This document shows positions 39,201 to 62,409 of a stretch of 64,000 bases of DNA, piece after piece. The stretch's first letter is position 1; each line of letters begins with the position of its first letter. The notes below the pieces were generated by a model that saw nothing but the letters and a program-made list of their open reading frames with translations, made no database searches and was not told the origin of the DNA. This DNA comes from Salvelinus alpinus. Its lineage: Eukaryota > Chordata > Actinopteri > Salmoniformes > Salmonidae. The position numbers and the translations under genes are program-made. The stretch lies in the NCBI RefSeq assembly GCF_045679555.1, contig NC_092090.1, forward strand, positions 34,878,309 through 34,942,308, written 5' to 3'.

Positions 39201-40002
39201 TGTAAGTGAACCATGACCGTGTCAATGGGGTTAGTGTTGTGAAATGAGCTGGAGTTAGGACTCAAAGCAGTGTTTTTTTATCCTTGGTCCTGCAGAGACG
39301 TAGTGTGTACAGCTTAGTACTTTAACACCTGGCTCCACTAATGATCATGACCGTGATCAGCTGGACCAGTTGTGTAAGTGCTGGGCTAGGACAAAAGCCT
39401 GCACACGCTGTGGTCCTCAAAGACCAGGAATGAAGAATACTAGGATGTGAGGTAGTTGAGAATAAAATCCAGTAAAATGACCCAGACTGTTGTAATAGAT
39501 TGTTTTCTTAAACAAGTCAATGTAAAAGTGAGGTAACCAGGCTTGAAAAATGTCCACTTTCAAAAACTGCTAAGAACAGCAGAGGAGAGGGGTGAAAGGG
39601 TCAATAGCTTTTACAAGGTCTGGCTCAGTCATATTTACACTGGTGCTTTCGCTTTGTTTCTTCATCTTATATTACATTTGCATAATTTTTTACTCAATCA
39701 CATATTGTACGCCATACCCAATTTCTGCATGTCACAGGTGCATGACAGTAATGTGACCATACCTTGTTCTCTGTGTGTTCCCAGGTGATCGAGGACTGGA
39801 AGTATGTGACCATACCTTGTTCTCTGTGTGTTCCCAGGTGATTGAGGACTGGAAGTATGTGGCAATGGTGGTTGACCGTATGTTCCTGTGGATCTTTATA
39901 ATAGTGTGTGTGACTGGAACCCTGGGTCTCTTCCTGCAGCCTCTATTTCAGCATTCAATAGTCCCCATCCAGCAGCCCAGCTCAGACACACCCCATACCT
40001 GA
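31012..40002 (+). CDS. chrnb4: Neuronal nicotinic acetylcholine receptor beta-4-like subunit
   Basis: Non-alpha subunit of an acetylcholine-gated pentameric cation channel at the neuronal plasma membrane. Six exons: 31012-31060, 34748-34893, 35767-35811, 37844-37953, 38124-39201, 39838-40002; 530 residues, all junctions GT-AG and in phase. Hydrophobic signal peptide ([11 protein letters not shown]), ligand-binding domain with Cys-loop Cys150 and Cys164 ([15 protein letters not shown]), M1 from about residue 231, M2 with [12 protein letters not shown]3, a long cytoplasmic loop, M4 about 487-508. The vicinal cysteine pair of alpha subunits is absent. NNADGTYEV and RRTVNP resemble CHRNB4 more than CHRNB2; position beside chrna3 agrees. 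A fish-specific beta name is possible. The last acceptor is duplicated. Confidence 0.93.
31490..31830. repeat. AT-rich block followed by degenerate GGTTAG-like repeats in intron 1
   Basis: Repeated ATGATATGTTACGAATT-like segments (31,490-31,680), an AGCTAGCTGGCTAACATTAGC block, then GGGTTAGGTTAAGG-like short repeats to about 31,800. Looks like a dispersed fish repeat, not a true telomere array. Confidence 0.6.
32045..32425 (+). mobile_element. Composite of a miniature element and a Tc1 transposase 3' fragment
   Basis: 32,045-32,165 is a dispersed salmonid block (GGAGTTGGTCCCCCTTTGCT onward). From about 32,180 it continues as the transposase tail also seen at 28,500-28,640 (GACAAGTCTCTGAATGTCC, then the [13 protein letters not shown] segment), running to a TGA at 32,421. 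Lies in intron 1 of the chrnb4-like gene. Confidence 0.7.
32475..33075 (+). mobile_element. LINE 3' end in intron 1
   Basis: Continuation of the same LINE family as 1-1025 (shared ACTCCAGCCACCCTAGTCAT near 32,482), with a poly-C run of 16 or more at about 32,761, and the 3' tail AAATAAAATGTGATTTGATTT at the end. Confidence 0.8.
33105..33205. repeat. Perfect 16-bp palindrome plus inverted LINE fragment
   Basis: Arms 33,105-33,120 and 33,125-33,140 pair perfectly around CTCA. The right arm runs into a minus-strand piece of the LINE RT (GTTGTCCTGGCACCAC). Confidence 0.85.
33217..33256. repeat. (CA)n microsatellite
   Basis: About 19 CA units next to the inverted LINE fragment. Confidence 0.95.
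33800..34165 (+). repeat. Another LINE-type 3' fragment in intron 1
   Basis: Decayed coding remnant and 3' UTR-like sequence ending CTAATGGGGATCCTAATAAAA; the terminal block is a familiar salmonid repeat end. Confidence 0.55.
34166..34740. other. Intron 1 remainder, nothing recognised
   Basis: No repeat or conserved element identified; ends in the acceptor of exon 2 at 34,746-34,747. Confidence 0.4.
36068..36240 (+). mobile_element. tRNA-derived SINE
   Basis: A B-box-like GGTTCGAATCC at 36,130-36,140, followed by CTTGAGCAAGGCACTTAACAC and CGCTCTGGATAAGAG. The A-box-like end is eroded. Sits directly upstream of the Tc1 element in intron 3 of the chrnb4-like gene. Confidence 0.75.
36258..37820 (+). 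mobile_element. Tc1-like transposon with CACTGCTCAAAAAAATAAAG ends
   Basis: 1,563 bp bounded by TA (36,256-36,257 and 37,821-37,822) with inverted ends CACTGCTC / GAGCAGTG. The transposase has an N-terminal helix-turn-helix (36,510-36,773), then DDE parts with TDESRF (36,770-37,024), QDNARPH and [10 protein letters not shown] (37,113-37,562). The first two sections overlap out of frame and a stop (37,022) separates the rest, so the gene is dead. Lies in intron 3 of the chrnb4-like gene. A truncated copy of the same family is in intron 3 of chrna3. Confidence 0.9.
39753..39858 (+). repeat. 53-bp tandem duplication spanning the exon 6 splice acceptor
   Basis: Two adjacent copies starting GTGACCATACCTTG (39,753 and 39,806), each containing a polypyrimidine run, CCCAG acceptor and the first codons of exon 6. 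Copies differ by one base (GATC versus GATT). Only the second acceptor (39,836-39,837) keeps the M4 frame. Confidence 0.97.
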
Positions 40003-40677
40003 ACATCCCCAAGAAGTATGGTGGTCATACATAGAAATAAGGGTCATAGAACATCAACCAACGCCATGTGGCCTACAGCAATACAAGTCTCAGTGTCTCT
40101 TTCTGTTTCTACTACCTGGTCCTAACATGACACAATGGTACAATGAAGAGTTGACTTCCTTCATGTAGTTGAAGCAGAGATACAAAGATGTCCCTCTAAA
40201 ACTAGACTGAAAGTACAAACATTACCCGGGTGGAGTAATAACCCACATAATACAGAGATATGTCAGATATCATTTGACTCCTATCCATGTTATATCACCC
40301 TGTTGTTGAAATGTAAAGTGTCATGAAAAAAATCTGTAAATGTATAACAAGTTCAGTGAGTTTGATTAAATTCATTAACACCCAATGAAGTCTAAAGTGG
40401 TGGAGTACTTCATGAAATGATGTTCAGTGTGATAAAACAAAATAGCTTGACTCAGTTAAAGCAATTTTCAAAGTGCAAATCAGAATATTAGGTCACGTTG
40501 ATAAGATGGATATTGGGCAAAATCATGTAGCTCAGAACATTATGACTCAAGCTAGGGTGTTATAAAGAGGCCTCCTAACTGATACACCCCATATATAAAA
40601 TGAGTTGGTGTATGAGTTACACGTCTATAACCTGTGAATTACTGGGGATATTCCCCACAGATGTAGGGTTTTGAAGC

Positions 40678-40683
40678 AATAAA
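40678..40683 (+). promoter_or_regulatory. Candidate polyadenylation signal of the chrnb4-like gene
   Basis: AATAAA 676 bases after the stop codon and the first canonical hexamer I noticed in the 3' region. Confidence 0.5.
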
Positions 40684-40689
40684 CAGTTC

Positions 40690-42621
40690 CAGTTTAAAAA
40701 CATATTTGTACTTTTTATTTGGTTATATGTACGTTTCCTGATTTATCCATGAACAGAAACATACAGACAGAAGCATAAACGTAAAGGCAGTAAGCCTAAT
40801 AGTGAAACATATTGCGCCATCTACTGGCCAAATTGTAGAAGCCTACTCTGGCAACACATCCGTTGACATTGCACTGACTCTCTTGCTCTAGGTATCAATC
40901 TCTCCTTTGATCAATCGCCAGAGCCCTGTTTATCACCGACTTTCTGTCACATCAGCTGCTAATGACAAGGCAAAGCAGCTTTGTTCCTGACTCAATAAAC
41001 ATGTGAATCTCCTACCTCAACTGATGATATGTGATTACACTGACAGTTTGAACATCAGCCTGCCTACTGGGGTGTTTAGGTATATCGCACTGACATCTAG
41101 GAAATGTGCAAGCTGGGTGCTTTTGACCTAATATGATGAAAGATTGTACCCTTCTAATATGCTTACACGTCTCCGAAAGAGTAGCCTCTCTACTAAATGG
41201 GATCTTTATCATCTTTGTTGGTCTGTCTTGCCAATGTTTATAGTACTGTGCCTATGTCCTGATGTTCATGTTTCTGGTTTTTGTTTTGTCTGGATTTTGG
41301 GGGTGGAATTACAATAATAGTGTTCAAATAATTGTAAATAATGCTTTATCTATACAGCCACACTGGCATGACAATAACATAACAGCACACATCTGTTTTA
41401 TCAGCTCGATAAGCACAGATGTAACATGTTAACACAGCCCACTGAATTGATTGCAGCAGCAAGCCATTATTATTTTTGACATACCTTAGGAGAGACCGTG
41501 GCAATAGGCAGGATTCCTACTCTTAATGGAAGTGGATTGATGGTTTGAAGCTGCATCCGAAGTAATAAATGAAAATGGGATTGCAGGTTAATGGAAGTCT
41601 AGCCTCCGATATGAGGTGTGTGAAGGTTGCTTGTCAAGAGGGGTTTGAGGGTGGGGGTGCCTGGCCTGGGCTTTGTGTGTGCTTTAGTGTGAGTGCAGTT
41701 GAGAGCGTCTTTCAGACTCAGTCGATGACCTCACTTGGAACTACCCCATCATATTTTTCCTGTAATTTTGCTTGAATACCTTGCACGCACTGTAAAACAC
41801 ATTGGTGCGTTGTAAGTGTTTTATCGTAACGCTGCTGTTTAACCTTTTTCCTGGCTCTTCTTCTGTCCATTGTGACATGAAGAACAATAGTATATTGTAC
41901 AATGCACGTAAAAAGTTACCTCGTCAGCACAAGACGTCGATGACTGAATGGTGCAACAGTATACCTCTGTCCATGGTGAGGAAATCTTGCTTCGCGTGAA
42001 TTGAAGTGGTCTTGCCTTTGAAACCCCAGATACTGTACTTTTCCCCTCAGTTCTAACACTCACATGGTGTGCCACTTTACATTATACAACAGACTACACC
42101 AAGTCTGCCAGGTATATTCAGCTGCTTTCATACATCTGGACGAATCATTGATTCACTGTCAACAAGGAATTTCGCTTGAATTTGTAAACTGAACTCCAGT
42201 AACGTCCTCATACACCCACCCAAATAGTCTCCTAGCCCCACGCAAATAGAATTGAGCAATCGATTCTGTTGAGTTGACAGACTGCATTCTACAGGCCGAG
42301 GCCAGAAATCAAATACATGACGTTCGTTATTAGTGATACAAACGTCGAATATGAAAGCAGTCTAATGGCGAGGTGATTCCAATTCCTGAAATTACCCGGC
42401 CGTGGGGGTTATAGTGGCGACGTTATGATTGACTACCCTGGTTTCGCACCCTCCCTCTCCTGCATCCCTCCCTCCCTCACTCGTTGCTCCCCAGCATCTG
42501 TAGCAGTTTGTCGGCACCGCGCGCTTTTATTACTTCCACTTCCCACTTTCTCTCTTCTTCTGCCTCCCTTTGTCGTCCGTGTCCTGATAGATTGAGGATT
42601 CATTTTCTGCACTCCTTAACA
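40690..42621 (+). promoter_or_regulatory. Spacer between the two receptor genes, with likely chrna3 promoter at its end
   Basis: No repeat recognised in most of it. The last 200 bases before the chrna3 start are pyrimidine-rich (CCCTCCCTCTCCTGCATCCC region at 42,450) with a CpG-rich patch GGCACCGCGCGC near 42,514, a plausible TATA-less promoter. No element was confirmed. Confidence 0.4.
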
Positions 42622-54849
<12,228 letters not shown>

Positions 54850-55577
54850 CCCACTCATACACACAGCAATTACACAGTGACTGAGTGTTTTAAATCATAC
54901 ATGCACAGTCATTTTGTGTATCACTCAGTGATGCGGACCAAAGAAGCTGAGACGAACCAATACTGTGAACGGAAGGGAACCAGATTATGGAGGAAGGCAA
55001 GCTGCTGCCAGCTGTTCCATGTCACTTCTCAGTATGTAGATACGTTTCTTATTGCTGAAGTCTGGTGTAGTAGTGATCACTTAGCTCCTGAGGACCAGAC
55101 TCTGAAACCATGGCAACGTATAACTCCCGTACTGCTGCCTACCCATTCCCTTTTTGTTTGCTTTGTGTAAATGACTTCATCATAGTGTCACTTGATTATG
55201 ACTGGCACAAAGAACCACACTATCGTCAACAAAAGGACCGTGGCTAAAGGAACATCTATTGGACCAAAGGATCCCAAACATGTACATAGCAATGACTGCT
55301 TAAAGGGGCTTTCCAAAAGTACACAAGTGTCTCAAGTCAATTGCACAGCTTATTGAAGTCATATCATGTTTTCAAATGTTGAATATCACTGAGTCATTCT
55401 GATATTGTTAATTTGTGAAATATTAATGTGTCCTATAAACACATGCTGTATGTCCTTGTTTACTACAACTATACAGTACCATTTCAATCTGATTCTAATG
55501 CTCATTAAGGTTTCAATGAACCACAGTGTCATATAATATACGGATAAGCTATTCATAGAAATCACAAACTGTTGAAC

Positions 55578-55583
55578 ATTAAA
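55578..55583 (+). promoter_or_regulatory. Candidate polyadenylation signal of chrna3
   Basis: ATTAAA about 730 bases after the stop. A canonical AATAAA follows at 56,158-56,163. Either could define the 3' end. Confidence 0.35.
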
Positions 55584-55599
55584 AGGCTATGATGCAGGA

Positions 55600-57130
55600 T
55601 GGGTAACGTTATTACACCATATAGGTGAATGTGGAAAAACTATGAATGCAACCTGAAATGCTTTTCATTGTGCTGTGAGGGGTGACACCATGTGGTTATT
55701 ATCTGCTACTACAAGTGACCACAATATGATCCAGTGGTCACTTACCATATGTTTGCAATCAAAGACAGTTTTTTTATTTGGTCTGGCGAAGCACACACGA
55801 CTTTGAAAACAGCTCTTTAAAGGCTCTTTCAACAGAAACGTCTGTCTGCCATGATCCATGGTCATAGGATGAAGTGACTTCTGCAGTGGACTGAACACAT
55901 GCTAACCTACCTGTAAACTCATTGCATTCCCAAATCGATATTTCTCTCCCTTATGAAAATTGAGTTTGGAGGTCCAGCTGGCAGGCAGGATGTAGATGCG
56001 ATTATCAGTAGCAGCAAGGCCATGTAGAGGCTGGGTATAACCCTGTTACATCCTCTCTGTCTCTCTGCCTCCCAGCCTGACCTCCCATCCCTGCCTCTCT
56101 AGCTCCCTGCCTGCCTCCCCTCTCTGGCCCGAGCCCCCTTCTGCTTTATTGGACCACAATAAATATGGAGACCTGGTGATGAAGTACATCATTAGTCTGG
56201 GGCCTGGGCTACGGTCTTCATCTCACCATCCTACCGCTATGCCAAAGAGCATTTCTCCTGCTTTAACTTGACACTACTTATACTCTCTGTTAATAAGGAG
56301 GATGTGGTTGAGATCTCTTGTTATGTTTTACCATCATTCAAAAACCAGTTTGGTGTACAAGAGGAAGAAATGCACACTTATGAGTTATAGATATCTATGG
56401 CCTGTGGTATCTATGATAGAGAGTGATACATTTTAAAGAGGATTTTTGGGGAGCATTTCAATCCTACATTTAGGCAGACATGGAATCTCTGAATGTTGTT
56501 TCTGTGGCTGTATGTTGTAGTCAGTAAACTGTAATCAGGTTGTCACTGAATCGTAACTGGATGTTAGCCAGGAAGCACAGTCACATACTGTAGTACTCCA
56601 TCCCTTCTGATAACATTCCCCCTGCTGATTGATTGAATTAAAGCTCACTCAGGGCTCATTTAAGTGAACTAGTTATCTGAGGGGGAGATCTGTAACAGAC
56701 AGTACTAAAGACTGAAGGTTGTGGGGGGCTGAGGGGATGAGTGCATTTATAGAACAGCAATGGTTCCATGACCACACTTGTGTGATGAGTATCCTTGTCT
56801 GAGACCTGAAGAGTTGCATTGCATGCAGGTATACATGCATGCGTTCTGTCCCTGTCGGTCACACTTAAGAATTGTCCCAGTGTTTTTGTCAGTATGATAT
56901 CATTTTGCATATTTTCATTTGAGAAGAAAGCAAGTTGAGATCATTGATTCCGTGCACCTGTTGTTCTTTTGAGTTATACATGGTCAATGTTAAATAATAC
57001 ATATCATCCTCCAGGTCTGTGGTGCAAACATATCTTGCAGCTGCGACAGTCCTACAAATACAGGAAATGACGTAATTCGTATTCACTATTCTTAGTTAAC
57101 ATGTCTCAACTAAAAGAATCCCTGTCTAGT
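55600..57130. other. Gene-free interval between chrna3 and the IgSF group
   Basis: I looked on the minus strand for chrna5-type exons (Cys-loop, M1-M3) and saw none. No repeat recognised apart from pyrimidine-rich patches around 56,050-56,140. Confidence 0.45.
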
Positions 57131-57133
57131 TTC

Positions 57134-57202
57134 AGGTCCATACCACAAATGCACAAGGTAGAAAGAGTCAACCAACAAGTGTTTTAACAAGACTTGAACA
57201 CA
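57134..57202 (+). promoter_or_regulatory. Conserved block upstream of receptor A
   Basis: Shares AGGTCCATACCACAAAT and ACAAGGTAGA segments, with similar spacing to the ATG, with 63,401-63,465 before receptor C. Probably promoter or 5' UTR retained after tandem duplication. Confidence 0.6.
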
Positions 57203-60200
57203 ATGATCATGTTCATCCTCATCCTGTGTGAGTATATTTATGAAAATTAACCTGATATTGATTTAGTTTTAATTGAATTCAAATGTATTTCACATTTTGC
57301 TATTTAAATTGGTCTATGTTGTATCTTTTGAATGTATTTTCTCCTCTTAAGGTGCCTTGTCAAGAGAGGCCATGGTCCAAAACACAGGCAGGTCAAAGTC
57401 CATTCATTATTGAAGATGATTGAATTATCTTTTAGATAATTACACTATGATACTCTACACATAAACGATTTACATATTGCAGATATTTTATGCGCCAACT
57501 ACTTTTTATTTTCTGAAATATTAGCCAAGAAGATTTTTCCAGCAAAGATCTATTGGACTACTACAGGAACGATAATGGAGGGAAGTGACCTAGTGGTAAA
57601 ATGTAGTACACATGGGCGCAAGGAAGACAAAGTGGCATATGTTTACTTGTGCATTAACGGGGTTGTAGTGCAACATAAGAGAACTATACAAGAAGACACC
57701 TCTTTCACCATGAAAAGTGTTACTGGCCAACAGACTGGCAATTACAGCTGTGTGTTCTCTAAAACCCAGTTTCCATTATCTGAAGTGCAAGGAAAAGGAG
57801 ATAATTTCCTTTCCATCCAGGTGATGGGTAAGGATCTTTTTACTGTCTGGATAGGTCATTGCTCTTAGACATTATTTGACACACACTGAGTGGACACAAC
57901 ATTAGGAGTTGCACCCCCTTTTGCCCTCAGAACATCCTAAATTCGTTGGGGCATGGACTCTACAAGGTTTCAAAAGCGTTCCACAGGGATGCTGAATCAT
58001 GTTGACTCCAATGCTTCCCACAGTTGTGTAAAGTTGTCTGGATGTCCTTTGGGTGGTGGACCATTCTTGATACACAAACTGTTGAACGTGAAAAACCCAG
58101 CAGCGTTGCAGTTCTTGACACACTCAAACCGGTGTGCCTGACGCCTACAACCATACCCCTTTCAAAAGGCACTTAAATATTTTGTCTTGCCCATTCACCC
58201 TCTGAATGGCACACATACACAATCTATGTCTGAATTTTCTCAAGGCTTGAAAATACTTATTTAACCTGTCTCCACCCCTTCATCTACACGGATTGAAGTG
58301 GATATAACAAGTGACATCAATAAGGGATCATAGCTTTCACCTGGATTCACCTGGTCAGTCTATGTCATACAAAGAGCAGGTGTCCTTAATGTTTTGTACA
58401 CTCAGTGTATATGGATATACTATCCTTTTCAATGTTTTTGATACATGTATATTTCAATGTGACTGCAATATTTTACACCTTACATGATTCCTGTCTCTTC
58501 CTGCTCATACAGACCGTATACTCCCTGCAGACATATCACTTGCAGGCTCAAGAACTGTGAGAAAGGGAGATGGTGTGGAGTTTAAGTGTACAATCTCAGA
58601 CCCAAGTTTTCAAACAAAAAATACCAGTGACTTAATTCACGCTTACCTCTGCAAGTATGGCTCTGTTGTTCAGATCCAGGTGTTTGATGTAAAGCGCACG
58701 GAGGTACCCTTTACGATTAAAAGTTTTAATAAGAATGACGCAGGTAACTACAGTTGTGTGATTGATCTGCAATCAAAACCCCTCAAAGATAAAGACAGAA
58801 CATTATATGGAAATAATGCAGTATTTCTACAGGTTGATGGTAAGAATGTATGGTGTTTCTCTAAATACTTCTATATTTAAATAATAGAGTCACTTCATAC
58901 GTAACTAGTTGTGTTATTAGAAAGTCATTGTTGATGGTTCATGGTTGCAGTACGTTGTTACTATAGAAATGAGATGTATAACGACATGCCTGTTCTGCTT
59001 TCCAGTGTCCTGGAGTCACTTAATCACACTCGTGTTGTGCGCCTGTTTTCTTCTGATCTCATCACTGATAGTGGGCATATGGTGGCGGTTCATTAAACAA
59101 GGTCAGGCCATTTAACATGGACATTACTCTGGATATACAGGTCTAATTCATATAGAATAATGTTTATCAAACTAATACATTCCGTATCTGGATTGAATGA
59201 ACTATCTGGAGCAGTTCTGATATCATTGTTATGATAGTTAGCTTGAGTTTAACCAATAATGTTACATTTATTTTCTGACAGGAGCTTTACAATGTTATTG
59301 TGGAAGGTAAGCGTATAGTTTTCATTACATTTCATAGCTAGTTTGTTTAGCATGATAATGTATAATGATTGAACGGTTCACATGTATATTTCCTCCAGAA
59401 CACCACAACAGGAGGAGAACGATGTGCCAATGACAGGGGAGGGTGACGGTATGTTTTTTAAGCTTTCTGATAAAACTATTGTTCTATTAATGGACATTTA
59501 TTTCACATTCTGGGATATTTCTTTGTCTTAGACGGAACGTCAAACGTGGAGGAAGAATCCAGGTTGGAAAACCATGTATTTTTTACATTTTACTTAATTA
59601 TATCAAAAAAATTCTTTGTATCTATTTCTATTAGTTTCTTTGAATATAAATGTCACAGACTACATTCTGTATTTCTACGGCAATGAAGCAATGGAGAAAC
59701 ACAAAGGTGTTAGATTACTTAAGTACAAAAGCAATAATGTAAAGTGTGCTGCTTCTATATAAAGGTGTATATGAATTAGATTCATATTTAATGGAATATG
59801 ACAATCTAATAACCACAATCAATTTATAATAATCTGTATCTTGTTTATTTCTCAGTGATGAATTTTCCTGTGACAGTGAGTCCAGTAAGATAATATTTTT
59901 GTTTGTTTGGATAATGGTTAGCTGTATTAACCATGCTTTAAATTAAATGTAAGTGTGTTTTAAAATACTGACCATGCTGATACTAAGTAAATCTTCATGA
60001 ATTTAGTTTCAGTGCCTTGCTTTAAAACAGGAGTCTATATTTCTTATTTTAAAATCTAATTTTAATCTTATCCCCCAAACAGGTGGGGAGGAGTACACGG
60101 ATGTGGGTGAGAAATGTTTAGATAATATGATGCTGCATAAACATGTACTGCTTATGATGTAAATTTAAAATGGGTATGTTTTTTCATTCTTACATTTGCA

Positions 60201-60695
60201 ATACTGGGTAAATGGAAATAAAGTAAAAAAACTGATTTTTAGCATCTTGAATAAAAAAAGGTTATTTCAATACATTGCTTTAATAAGAAAATAAGATATT
60301 TAATCTTCTAATCTCCCAAACAAATGATTCAACGTACCAACATTTGGGTGAGAAATGCTTAGATAATGGTCATGACTGAAATAATATGCCACGCCTTGAG
60401 TGAAAATAATGAATTGTTTTAACGGTTATAACATCTTCTAATCAGGTGTTGAGATTGAGACATACCATGAGATGGGTGAGAAATGCTTAGATATTATGAA
60501 GCTTCATAGAAATGCAATGATTATATTGTGACATTTACAGTACTGGGTGAATGGTGATCTAACAGATTTCAGGGCCTTGGGTGATTGTTTTTGCTAAATA
60601 ACTTGTTTTAATTATATATATTTAACTTCCATCTTCATATCTCCAAAACAGAGGATACCACCTACCACGAAATTCCGGTGAGCTGTGAGTACTAA
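57203..60695 (+). CDS. Immunoglobulin-superfamily receptor A with tyrosine-motif tail
   Basis: Predicted type I surface receptor, family not recognised. Exons: 57203-57227, 57352-57387, 57525-57827, 58513-58839, 59006-59101, 59282-59306, 59399-59448, 59532-59562, 59856-59884, 60083-60106, 60446-60475, 60652-60695; 339 residues. Signal peptide (MIMFILIL) in the first two exons; Ig1 with Cys47 and Cys96 plus extra Cys63 (YLC); Ig2 with Cys147, Cys203 (DAGNYSC) and extra Cys168; transmembrane exon ([21 protein letters not shown]). Tail motifs EEYTDV, ETYHEM and TTYHEI; the last fits the ITSM pattern T-x-Y-x-x-I. Junction phase is 1 for most exons. Splicing via 60,684 to 61,388-61,470 would give 363 residues. 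One intron (57,388) uses a GC donor. Confidence 0.75.
57884..58407. mobile_element. Non-autonomous DNA transposon in intron 3 of receptor A
   Basis: Inverted ends CACTGAGTG(GACA) on the left and TACACTCAGTG on the right, with TGT or AT-rich flanks; about 520 bp. Short open frames inside are not convincing. Confidence 0.75.
60324..60347 (+). pseudogene. Dead tyrosine-motif micro-exon of receptor A
   Basis: Same length (24 bases) and same downstream intron start (GTGAGAAATG) as the exon at 60,083, but the acceptor AG is AA. It would encode DDSTYQHLG, whose S-T-Y-Q-H-L fits the ITIM pattern. Confidence 0.7.
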
Positions 60696-61387
60696 ATGAG
60701 CTTTGACTAATGATAACTAATGATTATAATGACTCTTAGTTATAGAGGCTTACAGGTCTACACTTAATTTCTTCCTCTTTTACTTTTCCATGCCTGTTGT
60801 AATTTTATATTTCAGGGTGAAACAAGGAATATTGAACACGTTATAGTGCGTTTCAATATTTTGAAATAGTAATAATAGTAAGTTAGGTGTATTTTTGGGA
60901 TTTCCATACGTCAGGCAGAACGAGTCAGGTTTTGTTTCACGGTATCTATCTAACCATGGGCAATATCTTGTCTCACTTTCTATGTCAATGGTGTAATTTC
61001 TGATGGTTAGTAGTAGTTTGCATAGGAAACCACAGAAGCATTCAGTCACATTTTTTATTTTATTTTTATTTCACATGAAACAAACCAAGATAAGAATGGT
61101 TTACATCATGATCTGGGTATATATCCTCTGTGCAGAGAATACAGACTTGAGACCTTCTTCTCAGAGCTGCGGTGTATAATGTGGCGAACACTCTCCAATT
61201 TAGCATTGCTTCTGTGATAAACCTATTTAATCATTGTCTTAATGTCATTGTCCCACCTCATCTTGGATGCTACAATATCCTGAAAACTGAAACATTTCTG
61301 ATACAACAATGAACACACAGCTGTCATCTAATGTGATGAAGGATTTGTCGGACCAGATATAATATGTTGGGGACTTTTCATACGCAG

Positions 61388-61470
61388 ATGCAGCAAATCA
61401 AGACCCAGATGCAGGAGATATGTATGCCAAGTCATGCAAGAAGACAGGACGTCATCAATACATGCCTTAA
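61388..61470 (+). CDS. Candidate alternative last exon of receptor A
   Basis: Acceptor CAG at 61,385-61,387. From phase 1 it encodes a 26-codon tail with MYAKS and QYMP before TAA. A strong GTGAGT donor at 60,685 gives the matching phase. Inferred, not proven. Confidence 0.4.
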
Positions 61471-61474
61471 TCAT

Positions 61475-62405
61475 TATTAGATCTGCATTATTTCAAAGCA
61501 GTACTGCATGTGTACTTCATGGTTACAGTATCTATAATGATGTATTCAATGCGTGTCTTCCGTTGGACTACTCTCTGCATGTTCAAGTTGACGATGATGC
61601 CGAATTGTTTTGTGACCTGACATTTGCGATGCATTCTATTATATCTTCAGTGGAAGATATAAAAAAAGAATGGAGTCATTTTAAAGTACCACATTAAGTA
61701 TTATTGCTGGATATACTGTTGCATTCTCCCTCTTATAAAATATTTTTTAATGTTCTCGAACTGTGAATGTGGTGTACTTCTTTATTTGAACTGAAAACAA
61801 ATACAATCGTCTTATAGGCACAGTTTCAGTTGGGACAGCAGTTTAGAATATCACCCTTGATTACAAGGAAGATTGTGGGCTCACTTGGTCTAACCAATAT
61901 GTAATGCTGTCACCAATTCTACAGCCTCCACTAAAACATGCAAGGATACATTGAAGTTTAAAATAAGCCATTCTTAAATATGTGAATCTTGCAGACAGTT
62001 TTTTGTGTTTTTTTTAATTCTTTAAAGCCTGGTGATAAATAATACATATATTAACATATGGATTTATATTTGCATATCCACTGATGTACCACATATACAT
62101 AGTCCAACCACAACCTACGGACAATTATATCAGGAAATGACACTGGCACTACAAGGCTAATCATTAATTACACTGTATCAGACACATTTGAATGTTGCTG
62201 ATGTGTACACCATAAACAATGAAGATGAGGTCAGAGGACTGATGTGTTTCTTCAAAATGACCTGCCTAGGACTAGGCCTAAGCTCAGTGATGAAACTTTG
62301 CATGAAGGTTAGACGCTTCCAATTCGGTCCCAATTCAGTTTCCCATAATTCACATAGCTACATGGTTAGACACAGTATGAAAACATCACAAAATGCTGAA
62401 GATCC
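61475..62405. other. Interval between receptors A and B
   Basis: AT-rich with no exon I could support. May hold the 3' UTR of A. Confidence 0.4.
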
Positions 62406-62409
62406 CACC

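Noticed and set aside
42505-42530. Possible REST/NRSF site near the chrna3 start
   Set aside because: Only the GGCACCGCG core resembles the motif; the second half does not match.
61434-61697. 87-codon open frame as a separate gene
   Set aside because: No family resemblance; it overlaps a better-phased candidate exon of receptor A in another frame.
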